Shown piece after piece: positions 43,801 through 56,200 of a stretch of 64,000 nt of DNA. Position 1 is the first letter of the stretch, and every line of letters starts with the position of its first letter. A model generated the notes under the pieces. The model saw only the letters and a program-made list of their open reading frames with translations, had not been told where the DNA came from and did no database searches. A program made the translations under genes and the position numbers. The DNA is from Penicillus capitatus (Eukaryota; Chlorophyta): assembly GCA_965649825.1 (NCBI GenBank), contig OZ287700.1, forward strand, positions 1,364,001 to 1,428,000. The letters are read 5' to 3'.

Positions 43801-44906
43801 CTAATCAACAGACCGTCGTGCAATTGCACCAATAATAAACAGTACGCGATTGGACCTGTTATCGAATCTCCGGCCGAAAAGGAAGCCCAACAGTTCCGTC
43901 ACTTTGCTTCTGATCCACACGAAAGGGCCAGGCACAAACACACGTACGAGTCCCGCCAGAATACCTGTAAGAGATCATTGCAACTCACGCCATTTATACC
44001 ATGCTTTGCATGTACGGACCGCAGAGATGCCCGAGATGGTTAGAATTGCGGAAACAGAAAGTCGTGATAGCCAGATTGGCCCAAACGTGGTAAGGCATCG
44101 GGATCGGAAGCGATGAGACAAGATTTGGATCGCAGTCGTTCGCTGCACCCGTTAGCACACTTAAGGCGAAGGCGGCTGAGGAGAAGCCGATCGTGTCTGC
44201 CAAACATACGCATCGCGTATGATCACTAGAGAAGAAACGCGACCTAATGCGTAGAAAGTGGTTGGACGTCCAAGCATCGTCTTCTCAAGCCACGCAGCGC
44301 ATACATAGATTCCGTGAGAGAGTAAGGTCAATCCCGACACATCCAGGAGAAAGGGAATGGCTCCCATTTGAGGCTCCATGACAATGCCTGTTTCGAGCAA
44401 GCTGTTCACGTTAAACAGGACATGTGTTGCGTCTAAGTGCACGAAACCGGCAGCGAAGAGACGGTACAATTCCCTTTTGCGCAAGACCTAAGAAACGGCG
44501 TCTTAATTTTCAGATCTTGTGAAGGTGTAACGGACTCGATAGGGCAGAAGACTGACGTAGTTAAGGGAGACGCCGTCAGGTTTGAGAAATACAAAACTCT
44601 GAGCAGCGACTAGCGCGAGTGTACCCGGCGGTACTTGACAATCGCAATTGCGCAGCGTGGACAGCAAAAGCGCTGAGGACGCCAAACATCGTCCAGAAGA
44701 CGACTCTTCGGAGGAGCCACGCACCGGTGGAGAGGTATAAGGGTGGTGCGCGACGTGCCGGAAGAGGGACACGTCTGTCAAAAACCTCGCTGCTGGTGGA
44801 GACGTCAACCATCCACTCGCGCATTTTCTGACCGACGTCGTCCCAATGCGTCGGGTCTAATGATGCCGAAACGCTTTTCCACACGCTCTCGATCGATCGT
44901 GCCATG
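43801..44906 (-). CDS. Rhomboid-family intramembrane serine protease
   Basis: Start at 44906 (MARSIESVWKSVSASLDPTH). A first membrane segment lies near PPGTLALVAAQSFVFL; the exact exon join in 44580-44760 is unresolved because two frames alternate there. After a 49-nt-class intron, ELYRLFAAGFVHLDATHVLFN and VNSLLETGIVMEPQMG give the typical rhomboid L1/TM2 region. The catalytic serine motif appears as TIGFSSAAFAL (GxSx with Ser in place of Gly after the serine). The catalytic histidine is in NHLGHLCG, joined across an intron to ILAGLVRVF. The protein ends RRSVD before TAG at 43801-43803. It is most like RHBDD1/plant RBL-type rhomboids. The substrate is unknown. Confidence 0.78.
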
Positions 44907-44953
44907 GAGATCAAACACGATGTTGACTAAACGACGATAATACGTTTTGAAGG
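44907..44953. promoter_or_regulatory. 47-bp divergent promoter, rhomboid / uL3
   Basis: Only 47 bp separate the two divergent start codons, the shortest such interval in the window if both starts are right. Confidence 0.45.
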
Positions 44954-46097
44954 ATGTTGCGTTCTGTGTGTCGTCTCAGTCGTCAGGCGTGGATCGGTTG
45001 GCAGCGGAGTTTAGCTATGGCCGCCGAAATACCGCCACTTGAACAGCGAGAGTTCGCCCCCAGTTCGAAGCGTACTGGAGTGATCGCTATCAAGGCTGGT
45101 ATGACGCAAGACTGGGATACCAATAATGCATTCGTCCCGCTCACCGTTCTCTGGATCGACAACTGTCAAGTACGTTTGGAGCAGAGGGCGCACTCTTATG
45201 CATGTACGATGGCTCAGGTCATTGAGGTTTCTCCGAAGGAAAATGGCGATTTTCGTTTGCAGCTTGGATGCGGTTTCAAGAAAACGAAGAATACCCCCAG
45301 ACACGTGAAGAAGGAATTCAGGGAACTTCGCATGCCAGTCAAAAGCAAGACGGCAGACTTTATCGTCAGCGCAGACGGCGTTCTTCCGGTTTCGCTCTTT
45401 TCCTTACCGAATGCTCACACGATCGACCAACGTTGCCGTTTAGGTAGGAACGCCTGTCACTGCGGCGCATTACATTCCAGGGCAGTACATAGACGTCAAA
45501 GGAACCACTATTGGAAAAGGATTTCAGGGTACGATTGAAGAGGTTTAGTTTGTTGCATCGCCGTCGCGTCAGGTGTGATGAAAAGGTGGAATTTCGCCGG
45601 GGGCAATGCATCTCACGGAGCGTCCAAATCTCACCGTTCGGCCGGATCGATCGGTGCCTGTCAAGTGCGTCCTTCATTACAGACCCACGATTTCGACACA
45701 ATGCTGCCATAGGATCCAGGCAAGGTGTGGAAAGGAAAGAAGATGGCAGGCCATATGGGCTGCAAGACGAGAGTCGTGCACAACGTCTGGGTTTACAAAG
45801 TGTGACACGTGCATCTACGTTAACGATGGAAACAGGGTGCGTTAGGTGGACCCTTTGAGGAATTTGCTCTATGTCCGGGGTCAAGTTCCTGGGCATAAAG
45901 GCAATTACGTCTATCTCCGAGATGCGCTATATAAAGGGAATAATCCGGATGTCCCGTTTCCGACGCATATAGGTAATATCTGGACATGGTGTCCGGCGAC
46001 ATTTCTCGACATCTGTTGTCTAGGCGTGCTGCCTGAGATCGGCGTCGCCGAGCCAGATAGAGACCCCTATCACTTGTACCAGAAGAGTAAGCTTTGA
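44954..46097 (+). CDS. MRPL3: Organellar ribosomal protein uL3 (mitochondrial type)
   Basis: Bacterial-type large-subunit protein uL3 with an N-terminal targeting sequence ([20 protein letters not shown]). The core begins [17 protein letters not shown] and, over several short introns, gives [39 protein letters not shown] with [29 protein letters not shown] with [29 protein letters not shown], and [20 protein letters not shown]. These are the conserved uL3 signatures, including the loop that reaches the peptidyl transferase centre. The last exon ends [11 protein letters not shown] at 46097. Mitochondrial location is inferred from the presequence; a plastid ribosome cannot be excluded. Confidence 0.9.
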
Positions 46098-46237
46098 AGA
46101 ACGGCAGCAATTGTGTCCGGACCGAAAAGCACTGCAAAACAACAGCTATACTGCGCTTCGCGTTTTAACAGATTTGCCCCTTCATCGTGTCCGTGATCGT
46201 CATGTCACATCTACTTGACGCGAACGACGGAACCGCG

Positions 46238-47192
46238 ATGCTTGGTCTTGTGCGATGTTCTGTCGGACGATACCCTTTGCGTTCAGCAGGGAGAGCGTTA
46301 CACACGGGAGTCAACAGAAGAATCACGAAGATGAAGGCCACGGAGGAAGAACAACGCGAAACGCGAACACCGCTTACCACAAAAGAAGCTCCCCCTGACT
46401 TGAAAGTGCGCGCAGGTCAAGAAGTCGACAACTCCTCACCATGACATTCGATTAGGTGATTAAGATCGAAGAGGCAGGGACAGAGGCATGGAGTGGCGTT
46501 GCTCAGGTGGATTCGGGAACAAACTCAACGCCATCCTGGACGTAAAGTCGATGTCCATTTCCTCCTACGCAATGGGTTTCTTTCAGTTCGACGGCCGTGT
46601 TGGTCTTGGGGGATGCGGCTGTCTATGCGCTGTTTGCAACAATTGGACGCGCTTCACATGGAGAATCGCTTTCGGTGACGAGCATCATGGGAACAGCACT
46701 TCCTTTTCTGATCGGTCCGTCGACCTTCTCACAGTCGTGGCTTACCGCACCTTCATGCAGGATGGTATGCGAGTGCTGCATTGTTGGGTGGCTATGGAGA
46801 GAGTGCAAAATCCGGAAAAATCGCTTCAGCTGCGCAAACGACACTGAAATGCTGGCTCCTTGCAGATCCTGTAAGAGACTGGGCAGGGTACCGCTCGATG
46901 ACGCATTCGTTGACGATCTAGTTGGGATTGGCGTTGCGCGGATTGGCTGTTGGATATGTGCCACCTCGACCTTTTATTGTGGTGACAAGTGTCTTCACCT
47001 TCACATTGATGATGGGATGGAGAGTCGGATACGCAGCACTGACACCTCCACTTCAGGTCTCTCCATAAGTGTCTGTCGACTCTTTATGATACCTGTTCTC
47101 TCTTTAAGGGGACAGGAGATAAAACAGGAAAGAGACGCGGCAGTCCTTTTGAGTTTTTGAGTTTTTTGAATTCGATCGTGCGAAGATGGTGA
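46238..47192 (+). CDS. DUF3054 membrane protein, probably plastid
   Basis: ATG 46238 gives MLGLVRCSVGRYPLRSAGRA, a transit-like N-terminus, followed by a polar acidic linker. The domain starts VLVLGDAAVYALFATIGRAS with HGESLSVTSIMGTALPFLIG, the DUF3054 hallmark (GD-A...GR-SHG). It continues LGLALRGLAVGYVPPRPFIV and TSVFTFTLMMGWRVGYAALT in later exons. The last exon, after a short intron, ends GSPFEFLSFLNSIVRRW before TGA at 47190-47192, also typical. About four membrane helices are expected. The family's function is unknown; plant members are plastid-targeted. Confidence 0.78.
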
Positions 47193-47299
47193 ACAAAAGG
47201 ATGTTGACGAAGGATGACTTTTTCGCTTCATGTACAACTGTAATGCGATGACGACGCATTTTGCTGAGTCTGCGAGAATCGGCAGTCAAACTTTTTGAA

Positions 47300-50200
47300 A
47301 TGGATGAGAAACTCGCGCCTTCGCCGCTCACGTTTTTTCCGGAGCAACTCATTTTTCAAAACGTCAAGATCCACGAAGTCCAATAGACCTCCTGTCTTTT
47401 CGCGACGGCTTCTGAGATGGCGGCGCTCATAGGTGTACACTGGCACTGTCACCATTCGCAATAACTTAAACGCGACAGTCGATCTAACGTTGCGCGCCGG
47501 AAGCGCTGATCGATATGTGATCTGTCCCGCGCAGCTGCGGATCAAACCGGGAGACGTGGATAACGTCGAGATTCGTTTGAAGATTTTGAAGTATGCCTCG
47601 CTTAAGAAAGCAATGTCGGTCGGACAGCGGGATATCTTCCACATCAAGGTTCGCGAAACGGTCCAAGAGCGTTGTAAACGTTGGATCCTGTGTTTGCTAG
47701 TCAAAATTCTTTGAACAGAAATACTACGCAACGTTCTTTCTCAAACCTGATCCACCACTGCCGCGTGCTGGAGTCGAAAAGGAGGATACCGTGTCCATTG
47801 CAGAGCGTGTGCCGTTGACGACTGCGAGGAATACGGTGGAAAGAGAAACGAGTGAATTGCAGCGTCCTCCATCGCAACGTTATTGTCGATGGCTTTCGTA
47901 TGGATGTTGCCGATTTAAGTTTTGAAGGTCCGGATGAAGCTGAATTGGAAATACGTGTGGCCGAAGCTGTGAAAGAAGAGAGAGAACGACAAGAAGAAAG
48001 AAATGAGAAAGTTAGAAGAGCATCATCATCAAAATCCCTGTGCTATTTCTGAAGATTCATAGGTTCTTCAATTGCTGCGCAAAAAGGACGACAAAATCGC
48101 AGAGCTCACAGCGGAAATCGAACGAATACAATCAGAAGGGAGTTTCGCAGAGCGTCCATCGACAGAGCGACCTATGAAAGAAAGCGCGTCAGATTCTCGA
48201 ATGGAAGATTTACGCGAGGAAAACGAAGGCCTCAAGGACGACTTGCGTCTTTGCAGGCAGCACAAAGAAGCGAGCGATGCATCCGCAAGAAAGAAAAGCT
48301 AACCGTTCTTGCCTGGCATGCAGGAACTCCAGGAGCTTTTGGAAAAACAGCGACAGGCCTTCTCTGAGGAATCGCATCGTCTTCTCGAATTCAAAGATTT
48401 CTGCGAAACGCATGAAATGCAGGAGAAGACGTGTGAAGAGGCGCAAAGCGATTTGCGTCGAGCACGTACTGAACTTGTCGCCCGTGACGTTCGTATTTCG
48501 GAGCTGACAACGCAGAATGAAAGCTTGGAATTGGAGGTCGAGGCTCTCAGACCATTGACCGAGCAGCTGCGTCAGCTGAAAGAGCTGCACAGTGTTGCCA
48601 AACAGACTGCCATGTGCGCGGAAGAGAAGCTCCAGTCCGCAAAGAGTGCATTATCTGAGACGATGTCGTTAAAGAAGAAAGCCGAAGAAGAATGCCGCGA
48701 ACATCGACACCTTGCGACGACTCTGCAGTCACAACTCAAACATGCCGCATCGGCCAGAGACAAATGGCACGCTGAGGTTGAAGAAATGAGGTAACGGTTT
48801 AGATTTTGATCGACAGTGGCTCAAGAGTGAAGAGCAGAATGGAGAGCGAGGACTTGCGGAAGACGTGGACCGGCGAAAAACGAAAACTCCAGAGGGACAT
48901 ACAAATTCTGCAGCAGAATCTAAGACGACTGGAGCAGCCGACAAGCAAACGTGCCGCAGAGAATACCCGAAAAGACGGCGACGTTCTGCCAGTCGCAGAA
49001 GAAAACGTTCTCGACGACAGAAATCGACAACTCCTGAGCGAGAATGCGGAACTTCGCAAAGAGATCGCGTCGCTTTCCATCAAGTCCGACACAGCTACGA
49101 GAGATCTTGCGCGTCTCAAGAACGATCTGCGACAACCGACGCGTCGTAGAGAACACGAGGCCGACGCAGATGGGAGACTCGAATGCGTGGCGAGCAACGT
49201 TACGAGTGAACGGCTGATGGATCTGCATCGAGAGCTGGCAACGCGAGAACAAGAAGTTCAAGTGCTGCGGAGTAAAAATGAAATCTTCGAAATCGAAGTG
49301 GCCCGGCTACAACAGCAACTTACAGAGGCTGCGCGTGAAACAACGCAGAATCATGCTCGACTTCTGGAAGCGGAACGCGTTATGCACAGTCGAGTAAGAG
49401 GCTACGGAATGACGGAATCGGATTTTGGTGGATGCTTGGGTTGGGTGATTAGGTCGACGCGGCTCAACGTCAACAAGCGGCGGCATCGCAAGTGCAGTCT
49501 AAAGAGCTTTTCTCACTTCAACGCTGTCTTCGCCAATGCGAGAGTGCACTGGAAAATGCGTTGGCAGAAAAGGAAACTGCAGAACAGGCGAAACAAGAAG
49601 CGTTGGCCAAGCATGATAAACTAAAAGTTCGTCGCCGTAATCTGGCGCGCTTCTCATGAGAGAGCTTTTGCGACAGGTCGATCTGCAACACATGAAAGAG
49701 GTGTCTCTACAAGAAAAGCAAACCGCTGAGGAACGGGAGGCCGCTACGAACCGAGATGCAGTTGACCTTCGAAGGTGCCATTTGTGCGGACCGTGCGAAA
49801 TGTCCATGCCTGTCGACGAATAGGCAGTTCAAAGAACAGAAGATGGAGTTGGAGTCGATGCAGATCAAGAACACCGTTTTGATAGAAACGATCGAAACTC
49901 TTCAAGTGGGAGAGTCCAGCGAGAAGGAACAGAGGCTGGTGACCTTGACCACTCAACTGCTCGAAGCTCGTGGCCGTCAGCTGACAACCGAACGGCGTAT
50001 CGAAAACCTGCAGGTGATGGCTTGTGTATCACAGGCAGATCTAACAAAAGGTTCAGTGTGCTTATGAACAACAATGCGAGATACAATACCGTTTAGAAGC
50101 TCAAGTTGACGCCTTGTGTAAGGAAAAGACAAGAGCTCTTTCGGAGAAGGTGACCTTACATGAGAGAGTCCAGACTTTGGAACAAGAGATTCAGCGAATC

Positions 50201-53200
50201 AGGTAACCAAGTCTGCGATGTGGTGACTTCCGTTATGAAGCTAAAAAATCGTTTGTTCTGTAGAGCTGCATCGAAACAAGAAAATCAGGAAAGGATCATA
50301 CTATCGCAGAAACTCGATCTGCAAGAAATGCACGTTAGACAAATGGAGGCGGAACGAGACGCGGCAAAGGAAGCATTGACAGCAACAAGTGCCCGACATC
50401 TTCGAGAAATCGACCTGTCTGCAGAAATCGAGAAGGCCATTGTCTCATAAACAAGGATGTTTAGGCTGCGGAAGACGGAACTGGAACGTCTCCGTGCCAT
50501 CACTGCTGCATCCATGCCGCTAGATCCGACACCCGAAGAGCAGCTGTTCATTGAGAACAAGTTGGAGGAAATCTCAGAAATCTTGAAGCGTCTCTCTTTT
50601 CTTTCGAAAGATGAAGAAAGACACGTCGAACAAGTGAAAGAGGAAGCTCTCACGTTCCTTTCAGTCTACGAGAAGTTCAAGGTATCCATCTTCTCATTCG
50701 GCAAAGATGATGTTCGTGGACTGGCTCAAAGAGTGTGATCTCCGATAGCGAGAGGATCAGAGCGACGCATGAGGTCGACATCCGTCTTCTTCAGAACGAG
50801 TCTTCCTACTGGTCGCATCGAGTGAAGTCAGTGGTCGTCTTTTACTCGACTGGAAAGCAGCTGTGCTGTTCAGATGTCTTGAAGCCGAGTTGGAAAAGAA
50901 AACGGTCGAGTGGCAGATGAGTCATTGTCAGAGCAATGCCTTGTGTCTGCTCCTGAAGAACAGAGAAGAGATGCTTCTTCTGCACACAGAGAATCGTTTG
51001 CAGCAACAAGTCTGTTGGGTTCTCGGCCTTGTCTCTGATGCGACGTTTCGCCGAATAGGAAGCGCAAGTTCAGCAATGTTGGGAACGAAATAGAACTCTT
51101 TTGGAGGAACTCGACGAATATCAGTCCAGGAAGACTGAAGCAGAGATATTGCTCAAACAAGAGGTGCTTAAATCCAGAGAATTCCAAGGAAAACTGCAAG
51201 CGCTTCAGATAGAACACCAGGTAAGTCCTCGACGATCCGCTCTCTCATATCTCTTTCTTTACGGGTAGGAGCTGAAAACAGACTCTGATGGCAGCAAGGA
51301 AGGACATAGGACAAAGAGTGAGAATTGGGAAACGGTTGTGGAACAGGTTACCGAAATGGAGAACAGTGGAAAATCTATCAAAGAATACTTTGAACGCGAG
51401 ATCGTGAAGCTAATGTTGTCTTCGGACCCGAAAGAAAAGATCCTTGCTTTGACACGTCAAGTAACAGGAGGGCGAATAACGGTCGACTTCTAAACGCTCT
51501 AGTTTGCTAGATTTGCGGCCTGAAAGTTACAGAAAGTGAACTAATCGCTTCTCTGGCATCCGCTCAACGAAAGAGTGATACACTGAGAATGCAATGCGCA
51601 CAACTAAAGGAGACTCTATTTCATCAAAAGGTCATGTGTACCTATTTCGGAAACGATTTGAAGTTTTCGGATATCTCAGGAGCAATGCAAAGATGAGGTT
51701 CCTTCCCATTCTCAGAGATCGGACTCGGCTGAAGATCTGCGAGCTAGAGATAAAGAAATTGCCTCTAAGTTGCAGGAGATCTATCGACTGAGACTGAAGT
51801 CTGAAGAAAAGGAACAGGTCGATCAAAGCATGTTCCAAACGATATCGTCTTATGCCGTTAAAGGAATTGACTGAGAAGCAATGCAAAATCGAGGCCATGG
51901 CAACGAAGCTGACGACATTGGAGGTCGCTTTCGAGGATGCTGCCATCGCACACAGAGAGGAGATCGAAGATGTTAAGAAGGAAAGCACAGCAACGCTCGA
52001 AAGCGAGCAAAGCAAACGACATCTCCAACTTACAGAAAAAGATGAACAGATTCGAGATCTCGCCACCCGTAGCACGACGCATTTGCATGTTTCGCCAGCA
52101 ATGTACTGGAATGATTCTTCAGAGTTCAGCGAAGCGGAACGTGCACACGCAGAACAACTCCATGAAGAGAGGACACAAAATGCCCAAGCTATTGAAGAAG
52201 CCGTTCAAAAAACCATCGAAGGTCTCCCTACGGTAAAGCAATTCGAACAGGTATGCTGTCTCTGATCTAGCAATGGGGTTCACTTGAGACATACGCAGGC
52301 CGAAATCGAAAGGGACATGCACAAAGATGAACTCAAGCGGATTGAGAAAGACCTCCTTGCTGTCCAGGAGGAGAACATTTTACTAGAGGAAGAATTGAGT
52401 CGTATGAAACGAAAAGTGCTTGAACTTCAGGCGACGGAGGAGATCACGTCCACTGCTGTCGCCGATCTTGAGAAAACGCTTCAGCACATCGGGAAATCAG
52501 TCGCCAGCAGCGCAAGACTTCCAAAGAAAAATCCTCAAAGCCAAAAGCAAAATCCCTTCTCTGTCAACGTAGCGATCGTCGTCGTGACAGGAAGAGGAAT
52601 GAAAAGAATGCGATCCAAGAAACCGAAGGATCTGTCGAAGCCATCTCGCGGCAGTTGGTGCAATCCAAGTTATCGGAAGCCGATGCCAAACGAAAACTCC
52701 GAGTTGCTGCGAGGTCTTGAACTGAGATCGGCGTCGTTTTATATCTCGAGAGATGTATGGAGTAGGGTGGAGGTCGAATTGCGCCAAACCATTGTCCAGC
52801 GAGACAGTCGAATCGCAGAACTGAAAGAAACGATCAACACGCGCTCGAAGACATGTAGTGCACTGAAGAGACAACTGGAGTCTTTCACACGGGATCGTCA
52901 TCCGCTGAAAGAAATCAAAGATCTGGACACGTCTGTAGAAAAGATGGACCGAGGTTCAGAAGATTCGAAAAAGACGTCGTCGTCAAAGGAGACAGCGAAA
53001 CTCAGAATTGAGTTGGCAAAGAGACGAGCAGATATACTCTTTCTAGAAGGAGAACTGGCCGAAGCAAAAGCGGCCCAATCAGATCCAGAAACCTTCCGTC
53101 ATGAAGTGGAGAGTCTGGGGAAGACACTCGATGAGAAAACGATCGAGTTAGAGCAAAGACTCTTTGCACTCTACGAGAACGTCCATGCGCTTTCCAGAAA

Positions 53201-56200
53201 GATCTTCCCTGAGAAAGACGCCTCCATCCCATCCGAGTCGTACATACACTCTTAACTTCTTGCAGAAACTGTCAGATGAGATGGGATGTTGCTGCAGTTG
53301 GAAGGGTATGTCTGTACAGGAGGCTGAGAAGCACAGCAAGGATCTTATGAAACAGATCCATGAACACATTCAGGCAAGAACAAATCGCCGAGTTGGCCGA
53401 TGTTGAGCGATATTTGTGAAGGACTGTATCAGCAGCGAGAATTCTTTGAAGATGGAGAATCAGCTTTTGCAAAGCGAACTCCTCGAGACGCGCGGCCACA
53501 GTGTAAGAGATTGAGATGTCTAACCATATGAGTGGATGCGTGTCTGAGTAGAGTGAGCAGAATGTACCTGTCGAAGCCCCTACAGGAGCATCAAGTCGGA
53601 GATGGAGTTTAACAACTAAATCGTCAGGCCAGCCGAGTTGCGAAACGGCCAGAGCGTTGGAAACAGAGCAGTCGACATCGACAGGCTCAAGGACGCCAAG
53701 GAGGTTTGCAAAAATCCACTCCTACCTGAGAGACATTCAAAACGTCATTGATGCGCACAAAAAGGGTTACGAACGCGACAAGAGTGGTTTCTGGAAAAAG
53801 CTGCGTATTCTAGGCACGGAGATGAGTTGGCAGCACTGGAGAGATATCAGACAATCTGTTTCTCACGCTGTTTGTTGCATTTCTTTCGAGCTATCGACGT
53901 TGCCTTTCGAAGGGGGTACTTGCAGTTCCCATCTCAGCTCCAAGAGCGATGGAGCATCTCAAGTCCCTTCTATGTCTACGACATGTCCTTCTAGACCATC
54001 GTCTTCGAACGAAGAAGGCCTTGGGCATGAATGCATTCCTGCAAAGCATGATATGGCTGTTCAAACGGATGACGCAATGAAGGAGAACATCAAAGAAGTG
54101 AAGGCGTTGATTTCGGCCCTGAAGAAGAAGGCAAACAAGTGGAAGCAGAGATGCAAGGTTCTGAGATCGGCCTTTGCCAACCTGAAATCAAAGGCAACCA
54201 CTCAGGAAGCCGTTCTGACGGTCAGTGTTTTCGGTGGAATGCATATATTGAGATCAGATTGCACAGGAGAAATTGCGGATGGCCGAGTCTGAGTTGGAAC
54301 AGAAAAGCAATGCTTTCACGGTGGAGATTCAGCGACTCCAGTCACATCACTCATCAGAAACTTCAGAATGTGCGGATCATGTAACAGAAGAGTGATTCCT
54401 GCTCCTTCGTATACATACGTGTTGTTCTATCCGCAGATGAGTGATCGTACAGAAGCCGCCGAGATTCATCCTCGCAACAAACGACCAGCAGAAGAGCTCA
54501 AAATCCATCACAGTGCAGCAGAAATGGAAATCATTCGTCTGAAAGTGAGACGTCCGCTATCATCTCATGTGATGATAGATTCCTATGTTCTAGACACGTT
54601 TGGCACATGAAAGATGCGAACGAAAGAGAATCGTTTCTTTCTTAAAGGAATCGTTGAAGGAAATGCAAGCATCAGGCAACGGCGAGCAGCGGATCAAAGA
54701 ACAGACAGCGAGGCTTCAGGCTCAGCTATACGATGCTCATGCAACGAACGAGGAGCTGAGCCTCTCCAACCAAGACAAAATTCTGGCACTTAATTGCCTT
54801 GAACAAGAAAAGTCATCTATGGAAGCGAGACTCTCGCAACTGCAGTACGAGATCGATCGACAGAGCAAAGAGCATAAAGAATTGGAGATCCGGCAGCATC
54901 AGGTCGATGACGTTCGCCAGGAGGCCGGCTCTCTTCTTCTGTAATGAAATAGGCATTCGCCAGTGTGCAGTCATCCTTGCATCAGATGGAACGCAGAATC
55001 AAGGTGATGGAGAGAGTTGCTGATGTATGGGAATCGACATCCTTTCCTTCACTCACGAACACCCTAAGATCTCGTAAGAAGACATCGAAAGAGGATTATT
55101 CTGTGAGCGAATCGTTCTGCAGATGCCGTGGAAAGTATACAGCACCTTGAACGTACGGCATCTGGAATCAGCGCTGGATTGATTAACCTGAAGAAGCTTC
55201 TAAAACAACGTTGCCGGTTCGTAACAGATGGGTGGAAAAAGATGACCGCACTGTACAGAATGAAGGTATCTGTTAGATCAGCATCCAGCCGATCTCTGAC
55301 TAGAGAATCCAACAAGACACGTAAAACGCACTCAATTTATTCCGTCTCTTGTTTCTAGAAAGCAATGACGGAGTTCAAGAACGATCTTTTCTGTCAACTG
55401 AACAAGCTGCAAGAAGACAAGATGGCCCTTACGCTGGAGGCAGAACGGTCCAGGAGAAGTGCTGCAGACCTGAAGAACGAGTTGGACGAAATGAAGAACA
55501 CGTCGCTTCATTCTGCTCTAGCTGCCGAACAATCGACAGAGGTCTTCTGAATCCAGTTTCTTCTGCCGATGCGAGAGGCACGCATGTTAGGCCCTGCTCA
55601 AGAAACATGTTTCCGAGATAGAGGACATCAAGATTCGGCATCATGCTGAAAAGGACGCACTCTGGGAGGAGGCTCTGCGTCAAATGGATTCTGTCAGATC
55701 CGAGTCGACACAAATCGCTGTTGAGAAAACACACAAACAGTCCATCTCACTTCTTCTCTCTTTTTTTGACGAACTTACGATTAGATTGACATCTGAGTGG
55801 GAAGAGCGTCTTCGACAAAAGGAGGAAGACGAAAAGAGATGCGAAGCCGAATACAATCGGCTTTTACAAGAGTTTGCGCGATACCAGAGAAACAAAGAAC
55901 ACGAAATTCGCAGTCTAGAAGCAAGATTGCGTGATTACTTGGGCGGAAGGCCAAGGTCTACAGCCACAGCCTTCTTCTTCGGGCACCAGTCTCATCGGTA
56001 CTTCTATTCAGGAACCAAAAGAGAAGAGACAACGAAAGCAGCCGAATGGATGAAACGTCAACGGGTTCCGATGCCACCTCGTCATCTGGTCACTGTACTG
56101 GCATAATACCCTGTAACGAAGAACGCTTGTTTTAGGTATTCGACACGTTCGAAGCTCTATTGACGACGACTGTGATCTGTTGGAAAGACTGAGGATCGTC

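Noticed and set aside
48791-48816. Frameshift mutation in the giant coiled-coil gene
   Set aside because: A 26-nt GT-AG intron restores the frame exactly, and similar tiny introns fit elsewhere in the gene.
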